64,000 nt of DNA from Peptococcaceae bacterium (GTDB lineage Bacteria > Bacillota > Dehalobacteriia > UBA4068 > JAAVYR01): NCBI GenBank assembly GCA_022791255.1, contig JAAVYR010000007.1, forward strand, positions 62,001 through 126,000. The letters are read 5' to 3'. Positions 19,970 to 29,400 of this stretch are shown here, one piece after another; within the stretch, counting starts at the first letter, position 1; every line of letters starts with the position of its first letter. The notes beneath the pieces were generated by a model that did not search any database, was not told the DNA's origin, and was given only the letters and a program-made list of their open reading frames with translations. A program made the position numbers and the translations under genes.

Positions 19970-21064
19970 ATGAGCCTAAAAAATTGGAACCAGGAACAAG
20001 CCACCTTACAGTTAAAAAAGGTAGGGGTGGTGACAGGTGTTTGCATTAGTTTGGCGATTATTTGTTATTTCCTGTTTCCTGCTGCCTTGCAGGTGGTTTC
20101 TTTTGTTTTCCCGCTTCTGTTGCCGTTTCTTTTGGCTATGGTTATTTCTATCATTGTGGAGCCTTTGGTAAACCTTGGGCTAAAATATCTGAAGCTGCCA
20201 AAGTCTTTGACAGTAACTTTGGTACTGTTAGCAGTGATAGGTGGGCTTTCTTTTATTGTAATCTTTGCTTCTTCTAGGCTGATTATAGAACTCTTGCGTT
20301 TAACGGAGAACCTGCCTTCTTTTGCTGGCTATTGGCAGCAGATTATGGATTGGGCGTCTGTCTTTTATCGTGATTTATCTGGTAGCGAGGTGGAACAAAT
20401 CCAGTCTGTTATGTCTAATGTAGGCAGCACTCTCTTACAGTCTACCTCTGTATTTTTAGATAAAATGGTGGATTGGGTAACGGCAACACCTAATACCGTC
20501 ATGGTGTTATTTGTTACGGTGATGGCAACTTTCTTTTGGTGTCGAGACAAAGGGTTGATTTTATCTGCCTTAAATAGTCTGGTGCCAAAGGCTATGCGGA
20601 AGAACACTGCTTCTGCCTATGAGGAATTTTCTCGGGCAGTATCTGGTTATGTACGAGCTCAGTTTACCCTTGTGTCTATTACGATGATTTTGTCTATGAT
20701 TGGTTTGTGGATTTTAGATATTGACTATGCTTTTTCTATTGGCGTTATCGTAGGCTTATTTGATATTTTACCAGTGTTGGGGCCGGCGGGCATTTATATT
20801 CCGTGGCTAGTAGTTTGTCTTATTTTGGGGGATTATCCTCTTGCCATCGGGCTGGGCATTGTACTGGCAGTAGTTTCTATTGTTCGGCAGCTTTTAGAAC
20901 CGAAACTTATTGGGGATAGTTTAGGACTGCATCCACTGCTAACGCTGCTTTCTGTCTTTGTTGGCTTTAAGCTGGTAGGTATTTGGGGGATGATTTTTGG
21001 GCCTATCCTGATGGTGATTATTGTGACGCTGTTGTTTCCGAAAGGAAAGGGGGCTGACGCATAA
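19970..21064 (+). CDS. AI-2E family transporter (PerM/YtvI-like membrane protein)
   Basis: 364 aa, about eight spans. The family feature is the C-terminal GLFDILPVLGPAGIYIPW followed by VRQLLEPKLIGDSLGLHPLLTLLSVFVGFKL. ATG 19970 has AAAGGAGGGGG upstream and is preferred over 19943. Members of this family do varied jobs (quorum-signal export, Na+/H+ antiport, sporulation), so no substrate is assigned. It is embedded between cdsA and dxr. Confidence 0.9.
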   Translation: MSLKNWNQEQATLQLKKVGVVTGVCISLAIICYFLFPAALQVVSFVFPLLLPFLLAMVISIIVEPLVNLGLKYLKLPKSLTVTLVLLAVIGGLSFIVIFASSRLIIELLRLTENLPSFAGYWQQIMDWASVFYRDLSGSEVEQIQSVMSNVGSTLLQSTSVFLDKMVDWVTATPNTVMVLFVTVMATFFWCRDKGLILSALNSLVPKAMRKNTASAYEEFSRAVSGYVRAQFTLVSITMILSMIGLWILDIDYAFSIGVIVGLFDILPVLGPAGIYIPWLVVCLILGDYPLAIGLGIVLAVVSIVRQLLEPKLIGDSLGLHPLLTLLSVFVGFKLVGIWGMIFGPILMVIIVTLLFPKGKGADA

Positions 21065-21066
21065 TC

Positions 21067-22230
21067 ATGAACATGAAAAAGATTGCGATTTTAGGGTCGA
21101 CTGGTTCTATTGGCCGGCAGGCCCTTGCTGTGGTGGACGCCTTTCCGGAGCGCTTTCAAGTGGTGTCTCTTGCTGCTGGCAGTAATGTACAGCTTTTAGC
21201 GGACCAGGCAAAGAAATACCATCCACAAATTGTCAGCATTGGCAATGGGGAAAAAGCAAAAGAGTTGGCAGCCTTATTACAAGGAGAGTCTTGTGAGATT
21301 GTAGTGGGTCAGGAAGGCTCGGAGCTGGCAGCTACTCATGAGGATGTGGATATGGTGTTGGCTGCTATCTCTGGCATAGCTGGTCTTTTGCCTGTTGTGG
21401 CGGCTATCAAGGCGGGAAAAGACATTGCTTTTGCCAATAAAGAAGTATTGGTGGCAGCCGGCCAACTGGTGATGGATTTGGTGCGGGAGCATCAGGTGCA
21501 ACTATTGCCGGTAGATAGTGAGCATTCTGCAGTATGGCAGTGTTTATCTGGCGGCTGTAGGGAGGTAGAGTCTATCTTGCTGACGGCTTCTGGCGGGCCG
21601 TTTCGTAATTTTACAAAAGAGCAGCTAGCTCATGTACGGGCAGCAGACGCCTTAAAGCACCCTACCTGGTCCATGGGAGATAAGATTACCATTGACTCGG
21701 CAACGCTGATGAACAAAGGCTTTGAGGTGATAGAGGCGCATTGGTTATTTGGGATGCCTTATGAGAAAATCAAAGCGGTCATCCATCCTCAAAGCGTCAT
21801 TCACTCTATGGTGCAGTTTGTGGATGGAGCTATCTTGGCTCAATTAGGGCCTACGGATATGCGGTTGGCTATCCAATATGCTTTTACATACCCGGAAAGA
21901 TGGGAAAATGCATTAGAGCGTGTAGATTTTTCTGCTTTAGGCGAGCTTACCTTTGCTACTCCTGATACAAAGCGCTTTCCTTGCCTTTCTATGGCAATAG
22001 AGGCTGGGAAGCAAGGGGCGACTTATCCCGTGGTATTAAATGGTGCCAATGAAGCGCTGGTAGGTTTATTCCTGCAGGATAAAATCAGCTTCTTGGATAT
22101 TCCAAAGATGGTGGCGAGGACTTTAGAGGCGCATAATTCTATGGCAAATCCAACTCTTGCAGATATTTTAGCTTGTGACCAGTGGGCAAGGGCATTTGTG
22201 CAAGAACAATTGGCCTGTATCATTAGATAA
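21067..22230 (+). CDS. dxr: 1-deoxy-D-xylulose 5-phosphate reductoisomerase
   Basis: 387 aa, second step of the MEP isoprenoid pathway. NADPH-binding ILGSTGSIGRQ is at the N-terminus; metal/substrate residues are in LPVDSEHSA and TWSMGDKITIDSATLMNKGFEVIEA. An ATG two codons downstream (21073) is an alternative start. It begins 2 bases after the AI-2E gene. Confidence 0.98.
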   Translation: MNMKKIAILGSTGSIGRQALAVVDAFPERFQVVSLAAGSNVQLLADQAKKYHPQIVSIGNGEKAKELAALLQGESCEIVVGQEGSELAATHEDVDMVLAAISGIAGLLPVVAAIKAGKDIAFANKEVLVAAGQLVMDLVREHQVQLLPVDSEHSAVWQCLSGGCREVESILLTASGGPFRNFTKEQLAHVRAADALKHPTWSMGDKITIDSATLMNKGFEVIEAHWLFGMPYEKIKAVIHPQSVIHSMVQFVDGAILAQLGPTDMRLAIQYAFTYPERWENALERVDFSALGELTFATPDTKRFPCLSMAIEAGKQGATYPVVLNGANEALVGLFLQDKISFLDIPKMVARTLEAHNSMANPTLADILACDQWARAFVQEQLACIIR

Positions 22231-22255
22231 GAAAATAAACAGATAAGAGGACAAT

Positions 22256-23320
22256 ATGAGTATTATACTAACGATTATTATCTTAGGTGTGTTGGCAATG
22301 GCCCATGAATGGGGGCATTTTATTGCAGCAAAATTAAATCATATTTTTGTTTCGGAGTTTTCTATTGGTGTGGGACCAAAAATCCTTAGTTGGCAAGGGA
22401 AGGAAACCATGTATTCTTTGCGGCTTATTCCCTTTGCAGCGTATGTGGCCATGAAGGGCGGCGACGAAGATAAAGAAACAGAGGATGATGCTGAAACGGA
22501 AACTGCAGAAAGTTTTCTAACGGCACCTGTATATGACGCTGACTCCTTTTTAGGAAAAAAAGCTTGGCAAAAAATCGTGGTAATGCTGGCGGGCCCTGTG
22601 ATGAACTTGGTCGTTGCTGGTCTTTTGTTTGCGGCTATCTTCATGATGATGGGGATGCCTTCTAATTCTAATATCTTAGGCGATGTGGTAGAGAATAGTC
22701 CTGCTGCTGTCAGTGGACTGGCTGCTGGGGATGAAATCCTCTCTGTAAATGGTATTGCTATTAGTAGCTGGACTGATTTAGTGCAGGCTATCCGGGAAAA
22801 TGGCGGGGAGCCTCTGCAAATCCAGGCAAAACATGAGGGAGCGCTAAAAGATTTTTTTGTGACGCCGGAAATCTCGGCTGAAGATGGTGTGCCGCGCATT
22901 GGGATTACCCAAGCGGTCAAAACGCCAAATGTATTTTATAGTGTTTACTTGGGCTTTAAAGAAACAGCTTATTTCTCGGTGAATATGCTATCTATTTTGG
23001 CGAAAATGTTTACCAAAGAAGTACCTTTAGAGTTGACCGGGCCTGTGGGGATGGTGGATATGGTAGGTACTGCCATGAGTTATGGATTTATCAATATTTT
23101 ATATTTTGCTGCGCTTCTTAGTATTAACTTAGCTATCTTTAACTTATTGCCTATTCCTTCTTTAGATGGCAGCAAGGTGCTTTTTGTCCTTTTAGAAAAG
23201 CTGCGGGGAAAGCCTATCCCACCGGAAAAAGAAAATATGGTTCATTTGGTAGGCATTGTCTGCCTGATGGCGCTGGCTTTATTCGTTACCTATCAGGATA
23301 TTTTAAAGTTGTTTTCTTAA
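22256..23320 (+). CDS. rseP: RIP metalloprotease RseP (site-2 protease)
   Basis: 354 aa intramembrane zinc protease. HEWGH lies in the first membrane span (residues ~17-21) and the partner metal motif NLLPIPSLDGSK in the C-terminal part. A PDZ domain spans about 130-215 (SPAAVSGLAAGDEILSVNG). An acidic insertion of ~20 residues (DEDKETEDDAETET) sits at about 74-95, before the second span. Family roles are regulated cleavage of anti-sigma factors and signal-peptide remnants; the substrate here is unknown. Confidence 0.96.
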   Translation: MSIILTIIILGVLAMAHEWGHFIAAKLNHIFVSEFSIGVGPKILSWQGKETMYSLRLIPFAAYVAMKGGDEDKETEDDAETETAESFLTAPVYDADSFLGKKAWQKIVVMLAGPVMNLVVAGLLFAAIFMMMGMPSNSNILGDVVENSPAAVSGLAAGDEILSVNGIAISSWTDLVQAIRENGGEPLQIQAKHEGALKDFFVTPEISAEDGVPRIGITQAVKTPNVFYSVYLGFKETAYFSVNMLSILAKMFTKEVPLELTGPVGMVDMVGTAMSYGFINILYFAALLSINLAIFNLLPIPSLDGSKVLFVLLEKLRGKPIPPEKENMVHLVGIVCLMALALFVTYQDILKLFS

Positions 23321-23340
23321 TAGAATAGGGCTGCGTATGA

Positions 23341-23394
23341 AGGATGCTTCGCTAATGATCAGAATGACAAGTGGGCTAATGCCCTGAATGACAA
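23341..23394. repeat. Interspersed repeat copy 3
   Basis: Between rseP and ispG. GCTTCGCTAATGATCAGAATGACAAGTGGGCTAATGCCCTGAATGACAAAT matches the two-unit form of copy 1 with substitutions. It ends about 18 bases before the ispG ATG, so it forms the ispG 5' UTR. Confidence 0.7.
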
Positions 23395-23412
23395 ATTGTG
23401 AGGTTTGTGGTT

Positions 23413-24492
23413 ATGGAAAGGACAAGACGAAAGACCAGACAAATCCATATTGGGGATGTGTCCATCGGTGGTGGGGCGCCTATCCGCATCCAGTCTATGA
23501 CTAATACCAAAACCTATGATATAGCGGCAACTCTTGGACAAATCCAAGCGTTGGCAGCGGCTGGCTGTGAAATGGTGCGCTTTGCAGTGCCAGATAGGGA
23601 AAGTGCGGCGGCGGTAAAGGAATTGGTTGCAAAATCTCCTGTGCCCCTCATTGCAGATATTCATTTTGATTATCGTTTGGCACTAGAGGTGATAGCCAAT
23701 GGTATACAGGGGTTGCGTATTAATCCCGGTAACATTGGCGGCAAAGACAGAGTGTTGGCTGTGGTCAAGGCTTGTAAAGAGCGAGGCGTCCCCATTCGTA
23801 TTGGGGTTAATGGCGGTTCGCTGGAAAAGGACCTTTTGGTTAAATACGGCGGTGTAACGGCTGACGCTTTGGTAGAAAGTGCGTTGGCCCATATTCATCT
23901 TCTGGAAGAGGCCAATTTCTTTGATATGAAAATCTCTTTGAAGTGTTCCCATATTCCCTTAATGCTAGCAGCTTATGAAAAGCTAGGGCGGCTGGTGGAT
24001 TATCCCTTTCACATTGGTGTGACGGAGGCAGGTACTGTGCGGCAGGGGACCATTAAGTCTGCTGTGGGCATTGGTGCTTTACTTGCTCAGGGCATTGGGG
24101 ATACCTTGCGGGTGTCTCTGGCGGGGGACCCAGTGGAAGAAATATTTGTGGCAAAAACCATTTTACGGTCTTTAGATTTACTACAAAATGGTGTAGAATA
24201 TATCGTGTGTCCTACTTGCGGACGGACAGAGATAGACTTGCCGGCTCTTGCGGCTCAGGTAGAAACAAAAGTAGAGCAGTTACAGATCACGGCTCCTTTA
24301 AAAGTGGCCATCATGGGCTGCGTCGTCAATGGGCCGGGAGAGGCAAGAGAAGCAGATGTGGGCATCGCCGGCGGCAAAGATAGTGGCTTACTGTTCGTCA
24401 AAGGGCAAATCGTAGGAAAATACCCTAAAGAAGTATTAGCTGATGTTCTAATCCAAAAAATCATAGAAATAGCGAAGGAGAAAGGCAAATGA
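23413..24492 (+). CDS. ispG: 4-hydroxy-3-methylbut-2-en-1-yl diphosphate synthase
   Basis: 359 aa [4Fe-4S] enzyme of the MEP pathway (GcpE). Motifs: IRIQSMTNTKTYD, the TIM-barrel stretch GLRINPGNIGG, then CPTCGRTEIDL and MGCVVNGPGEAREADVGIAG, which carry the cluster cysteines. ATG 23413 is preferred; GTG 23398 is an alternative. The stop overlaps proS by four bases (ATGA). Confidence 0.97.
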   Translation: MERTRRKTRQIHIGDVSIGGGAPIRIQSMTNTKTYDIAATLGQIQALAAAGCEMVRFAVPDRESAAAVKELVAKSPVPLIADIHFDYRLALEVIANGIQGLRINPGNIGGKDRVLAVVKACKERGVPIRIGVNGGSLEKDLLVKYGGVTADALVESALAHIHLLEEANFFDMKISLKCSHIPLMLAAYEKLGRLVDYPFHIGVTEAGTVRQGTIKSAVGIGALLAQGIGDTLRVSLAGDPVEEIFVAKTILRSLDLLQNGVEYIVCPTCGRTEIDLPALAAQVETKVEQLQITAPLKVAIMGCVVNGPGEAREADVGIAGGKDSGLLFVKGQIVGKYPKEVLADVLIQKIIEIAKEKGK

Positions 24493-26198
24493 GAGCAACG
24501 AAGCTTTATGCGCCTACACTAAGAGAGGTGCCGGCAGAGGCAGAAATCGCCAGCCATAAATTGATGTTGAAGGCGGGGTTGATTTGTAAAATCACAGCAG
24601 GAATGTATACATATCTACCGCTTGCATGGCGCGTCATGAAGAAAATCGAAGCAATTATTCGGGAAGAAATGGACGGTATCGACGGGCAGGAGCTAATGAT
24701 GCCCATCGTACAGCCGGCCGAACTATGGCAAGCTTCCGGTAGATGGCCAGTTTATGGTGAAGAAATGATGCGCCTTAAGGACCGTCACCAGCGGGAATAT
24801 TGCTTAGGGCCTACCCATGAAGAGATGATTACTTGGCAGGTGGCCCATGATTTGAAATCTTACAAGCAGCTACCTATCCGTCTTTATCAAATGCAAAGTA
24901 AATTCCGGGATGAACGGCGGCCTCGCTTTGGCTTAATGCGCAGTCGAGAATTTGTCATGAAGGATATGTATTCTTTTGATAAAGATGAGGCAGGATTACA
25001 GGCAAGCTATGACGCAGCATATGGGGCATACAGCCGTATTTTCTCTCGCTGTGGATTGAACTTCCGTCCGGTAGAGGCAGATAGTGGTGCAATCGGTGGC
25101 AGCGGCAGTCATGAATTTATGGCTTTGGCTGACTCTGGCGAAGCAGAAGTATTATTCTGCGATGGCTGTGACTATGCGGCTAATGTAGAAATTGCCGCCC
25201 TTCCACCGGAAAAGGCGGTAGCAGCAGAAGCAAAAGCCATAGAAGAAGTAGTGACGCCTGATTGCGGTACCATTGAAGCTGTTGCAAATTTTTTGGGGCT
25301 GGCTACTCATCAAACAGTGAAATCTCTCTGCTATCAGGCAGATGATGAATTTGTCTTAGTGCTTATCCGCGGGGACCGTCACTTAAACGAAGTGAAACTG
25401 CAGAACGCCTTAAACTGTGTGGAGCTGTCCATGGCTACAGATGAAGCCATTGTTGCTCATGGTTTGGTAAAAGGGTTTATCGGGCCGGTGGGCGTAAAAG
25501 GCATTAAAATCGTTATTGATGAAGAAGTATCTTTCATGGTCAATCAAGTAGTAGGCGCTAATAAAAAAGATTGTCATTTGCTGAATGTGAACTTAGGCAG
25601 AGATTACCAGGCTGATATTATCGCAGATGTAAGATTAGTTGGCGCTGGGGACGCTTGTCCGCACTGTGGCAAGGGACATTTGCAATCTGCCCGTGGTATC
25701 GAAGTAGGGCAAGTTTTCAAACTCTATACTAAATACAGTGAAAAGCTAAAGGCCGTTTACCTAGATGAAAATGGTGTAGAAAAGCCTACTGTCATGGGAT
25801 GTTATGGCATTGGCGTCGGGCGGACCATGGCGGCTCTCATCGAGCAAAGCCATGACGAATATGGTATTATCTGGCCGATGGCCATCGCTCCTTATCAGGT
25901 GGTTATCGTACCGGTCAATGATAAGGATGCTGCCATCACTGCTTGTTGTGAGGACCTTTATCAAGCTCTAACTGCAGCCGGTATCGAAGTGGTGCTGGAT
26001 GATAGAAAAGAACGCTCTGGGGTGAAGTTTAACGATGCGGACTTAATCGGTTACCCCATTCGTGTGACGGTAGGTACCAAAGGATTGGAAAAGGGTATCG
26101 TTGAAGTGAAGTATCGTCATAATGGAGCTGTAGAAGAAATCGCTGTAAAGGAAAGTGCAGCCTACATCAGTGACAAAGTAAAAGAAATGTTAAAATAA
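24489..26198 (+). CDS. proS: Prolyl-tRNA synthetase
   Basis: 569 aa bacterial-type class II synthetase. Motif 1 region GQELMMPIVQPAELW, motif 2 FRDERRPRFGLMRSREFVMKDMYSFD, an inserted editing (INS) domain at about 220-400, and motif 3 GCYGIGVGRTMAALIEQ, followed by the anticodon-binding domain (PYQVVIVPVN...). The ATG overlaps the ispG stop, so translation is coupled. Confidence 0.98.
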   Translation: MRATKLYAPTLREVPAEAEIASHKLMLKAGLICKITAGMYTYLPLAWRVMKKIEAIIREEMDGIDGQELMMPIVQPAELWQASGRWPVYGEEMMRLKDRHQREYCLGPTHEEMITWQVAHDLKSYKQLPIRLYQMQSKFRDERRPRFGLMRSREFVMKDMYSFDKDEAGLQASYDAAYGAYSRIFSRCGLNFRPVEADSGAIGGSGSHEFMALADSGEAEVLFCDGCDYAANVEIAALPPEKAVAAEAKAIEEVVTPDCGTIEAVANFLGLATHQTVKSLCYQADDEFVLVLIRGDRHLNEVKLQNALNCVELSMATDEAIVAHGLVKGFIGPVGVKGIKIVIDEEVSFMVNQVVGANKKDCHLLNVNLGRDYQADIIADVRLVGAGDACPHCGKGHLQSARGIEVGQVFKLYTKYSEKLKAVYLDENGVEKPTVMGCYGIGVGRTMAALIEQSHDEYGIIWPMAIAPYQVVIVPVNDKDAAITACCEDLYQALTAAGIEVVLDDRKERSGVKFNDADLIGYPIRVTVGTKGLEKGIVEVKYRHNGAVEEIAVKESAAYISDKVKEMLK

Positions 26199-26210
26199 TC
26201 TATATGCTAT

Positions 26211-26270
26211 TGTCATCCTGATGGTTATGTAGGAATTATAAAAAATTCTTCGCTAACGCACAGAATGACA
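26211..26270. repeat. Interspersed repeat copy 4
   Basis: TGTCATCCTGA at the left and ATTCTTCGCTAACGCACAGAATGACA at the right form the same inverted-end layout as copy 2 with mismatches. It lies directly after proS. Confidence 0.72.
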
Positions 26271-26320
26271 GATAGATAATAAAGCATGAAATAATGTGGT
26301 AGGTAAAATGGTAGTGAAAT

Positions 26321-26364
26321 ACAGAAAGGGCAGCTTACAGGGTCTTGTCCCTTTCTGTTTTTTG
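26321..26364 (+). terminator. Terminator between proS and the PolC-like gene
   Basis: ACAGAAAGGG/CCCTTTCTGT stem with a T run. It separates the degenerate polC gene from the proS operon. Confidence 0.85.
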
Positions 26365-26409
26365 TTGAGGAACCTATTGGAAAGAATTGTTTTCAAAGGA
26401 TGAGCGGAC

Positions 26410-29400
26410 ATGTGGCAGCAGAAAATCGCAGCAGCATATGAAAAGGTAACAGGTGTAGCTGATTTACCTGATTGGCTGAGTCAGGTCGTTTGGCAAAAGG
26501 TAGAGTTACATAAAAAGAGCAAGTTGTGCCGGGTCGTGTATCAGCGGCAGGTGGTCTTTAGGCCAGAAGAGCTGCAACAGTTAGAAATGGTTTTCCATTC
26601 GTTATTGCCTTCTGGTATCCAGATAGAAATCGTAAAAGATGAGGCTATAATGGAGATGGAACCGAAGCAGGAACAATCATCTGAGCCGCAAGCAGCAGAG
26701 GAAACAGAAAAGCTCTTATCAAAGGAAGCTGTGTTAGCAGAGGCCCTGGCGGCGTTGTATGAGGCAAAGCCAAAAGCAAAACTATGGCTGCTTTCTTGTG
26801 AATATACTTGGCAGGAAGAAAATCAGTTGCAGATTTCTTTTCCTTCCCAAGTGGCGAAAGATACCTGTGGAAAGTTGCAGGTTGGCGTTTTTTTGGAAAA
26901 CGATTTAAGTAGCAGGCTAGATTGCCATTGTCAAGTGAAGCTTTGCTATGAACAGGAATTGCAGACCTCTATTATGGCGGCGGCGGAAAAACGAGAAGAG
27001 AAAATCATTGCCAGCGCGCTTACGGCGCAAAAAGTCTCCTGGGGCTATAGCGGTCCTATCTATGGCAAGTTTATCTATGATAGTCCTATTGCTATCTCAG
27101 CAGTATTCGACCGGGAAGATTTTTGTGTGGTGCGAGGGGAAATCCTCGCTGTAGCAGAAAGCAGCCTGAAAAGTGGTAAGACGGTTTACCTTTTGACCAT
27201 TTATGATGATACAGGCTATTTACCATTAAAAATCAGTGCCGGGAAAGACAAGGAATTTTTTCCGGAGCATCTGGTGCCTGGACAGTGGATTAAGTGTCGA
27301 GGGAAATATGGCATGGACCGTTTTTCTGGAGAAGTGCTGTTTTCTGTCTTTGATGTGGAGGGTATTTCTCATCCGGTATGGGGCAGTGATTTGGCGGATG
27401 AAAAACGAGTAGAATTGGCCCTGCATACCAAGGCTTCCAGTTTTGCTAGTGTGATTGCAGTGGAGCAAGGCGTCTATACAGCAGCGAAATGGGGACAACA
27501 TAGTATCGGTGTAGCAGACCGGCATAGTGTGGCGGCTTTTCCCGGATTATGGCATGCTTGTCAGGACTATGGTCTCAAGCCTATTTATGGCATGGAGCTA
27601 ATGGTGTTGGCGGCGGAACAGCCTATTGGCACGGTGCTGCTCTGGGCTAAGGACCGGCAGGGGATACCTATTCTTTATGAACTATTAAGTTTGGCAAAGC
27701 AGCATGGTCCAGGCAGACAGGAAGGAGTTAATTTTCCTGATTTATGTGATGTGTTACACCAAACAGATGGCAGACAGCATGTTTTTTGTGGACTTTTGGC
27801 AACTGACTTTACATATGAGGCTTGGCAGTCTTATTGGCAGGGACTAATTGATTATCTGGTGGTAGAGCCAGTAGAACAGGGCTTGCAGCAACAGCAAAAG
27901 GTCCTATTGCAGTGGGCAAGAGAACAGGAGCTTGGTCTTTTGGCTACAGACGCTGCAGCAAGCTGTAGCGACCGTCAAGGGGAAATTGTTCGCTTTCTGC
28001 GGGAAAATGGCGGTAAGACTGGGGGTGGCCCTATCCGCAAAATTACCTCTACGGATAGCTTCTTGAAGACCTTTTATTATCTGGGGGAGGATATGGCGAA
28101 ACAACTGGTTATTGAGGGGCCGGAAACGCTGTATCAAGCAGTAGAAACTTTTACTCCTGTAGCTGGACAAGCTTTAGCCTACCCTGCAAACGAGGACTTT
28201 TGGCAGACGGTACTTGCTGCTAGTAAGCAGAAATATGATGGTCTTATTCCCCAAGAGGTGCTAGACCGATTAGAAGCAGAACGAACTCTTCTTGTGGAAA
28301 AAGGTTATTACTGGCTTTATCCAGTGCTTTTGCAATTAAAAGAGCGTTATGGCGGACTGTTCCTACAGGACCATTTATTGACGAGCTATGTGTTGGGGCT
28401 TAGCAGGGAAAATCCTTTATCCCATTTTATCTATTGTCAGGATTGTGGTTTTTCAGGGACCGGAGCAGGTTTCCTTTGCCCAAACTGTGGTCGGCCTGTA
28501 AAAGAATTTGGCATGGGAACAGCGACAGAAGATCTTTTAGCTCCTGAGGCCTTGCAAAAAATCTATCTTTGTGGCTTGCCAGAGAATAAAGAACTTCTTT
28601 GGCAAGACTTGGCCGTGCTGTTAGTGGATTGTCAGCTGATGGCACCAGGTGTTTATCGGCGTTTGTCCTGGGATAGTGTAGAGGCTATGGCAGAGCTTTT
28701 TCTCTCGGGGGAAAAACGAGAGGAGCTTCCCGGGGAGCGTCAATGGTTTGCAGCTGTTTGCCAGGGGATGTTGTTGGGTGTGGACCGGGATGATGACGCT
28801 CGTCTGCTTATTCCAGAACAAGGGCATATTTATGAGATTACGCCTGTTTTAACGGCAGAGGGTTGTTTCTATACTTATTATCCAGAAGAGATCTTAAGTG
28901 ATTTTGTGTTATCCCTTCATTATCAGGCAGCGGCGCAGCAGCAGTTATTTTGGGATATTTATCGCCTGCTACCTGATTATCGTCAGGTGGAAGTGATGCA
29001 GGCGAGAGATTGGTCGGATGGGGCTGTCTGGCATATGCTAAAGAAGCATTATTGGCAGGGGGTTCCTTATCTGGAGCAGTTTGCAGCTAGCGGAGAGATT
29101 AGCTCTGTAGAGGATTTTGTGCGGGCTGTGGCCCATAGCATAGGGATGCTGTCGGGGGCGCCAGATGATTTTAGGGATGATAACTCACTGTCATCTGAGG
29201 AAGTAGTGGCTGTTACAGATGAACAGGTAGACAAAAGCGAAGCGGCTGTTTCAGCGGAGACTGCAGCATTTCAGTCTGTAGAGGGGCTTTTGCAACAGTT
29301 TGGTGAGGAAATCGGTCTTACCTGGGATATTTGCCGAATGAAGGCTTATTCTCCAGAAGTTTTCTATACGGTGGTGTTAAATAACTTAGCAGACCGTAGC

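Noticed and set aside
22339-22920. Minus-strand 193-codon ORF opposite rseP
   Set aside because: Antisense shadow; rseP has all its catalytic motifs on the plus strand.
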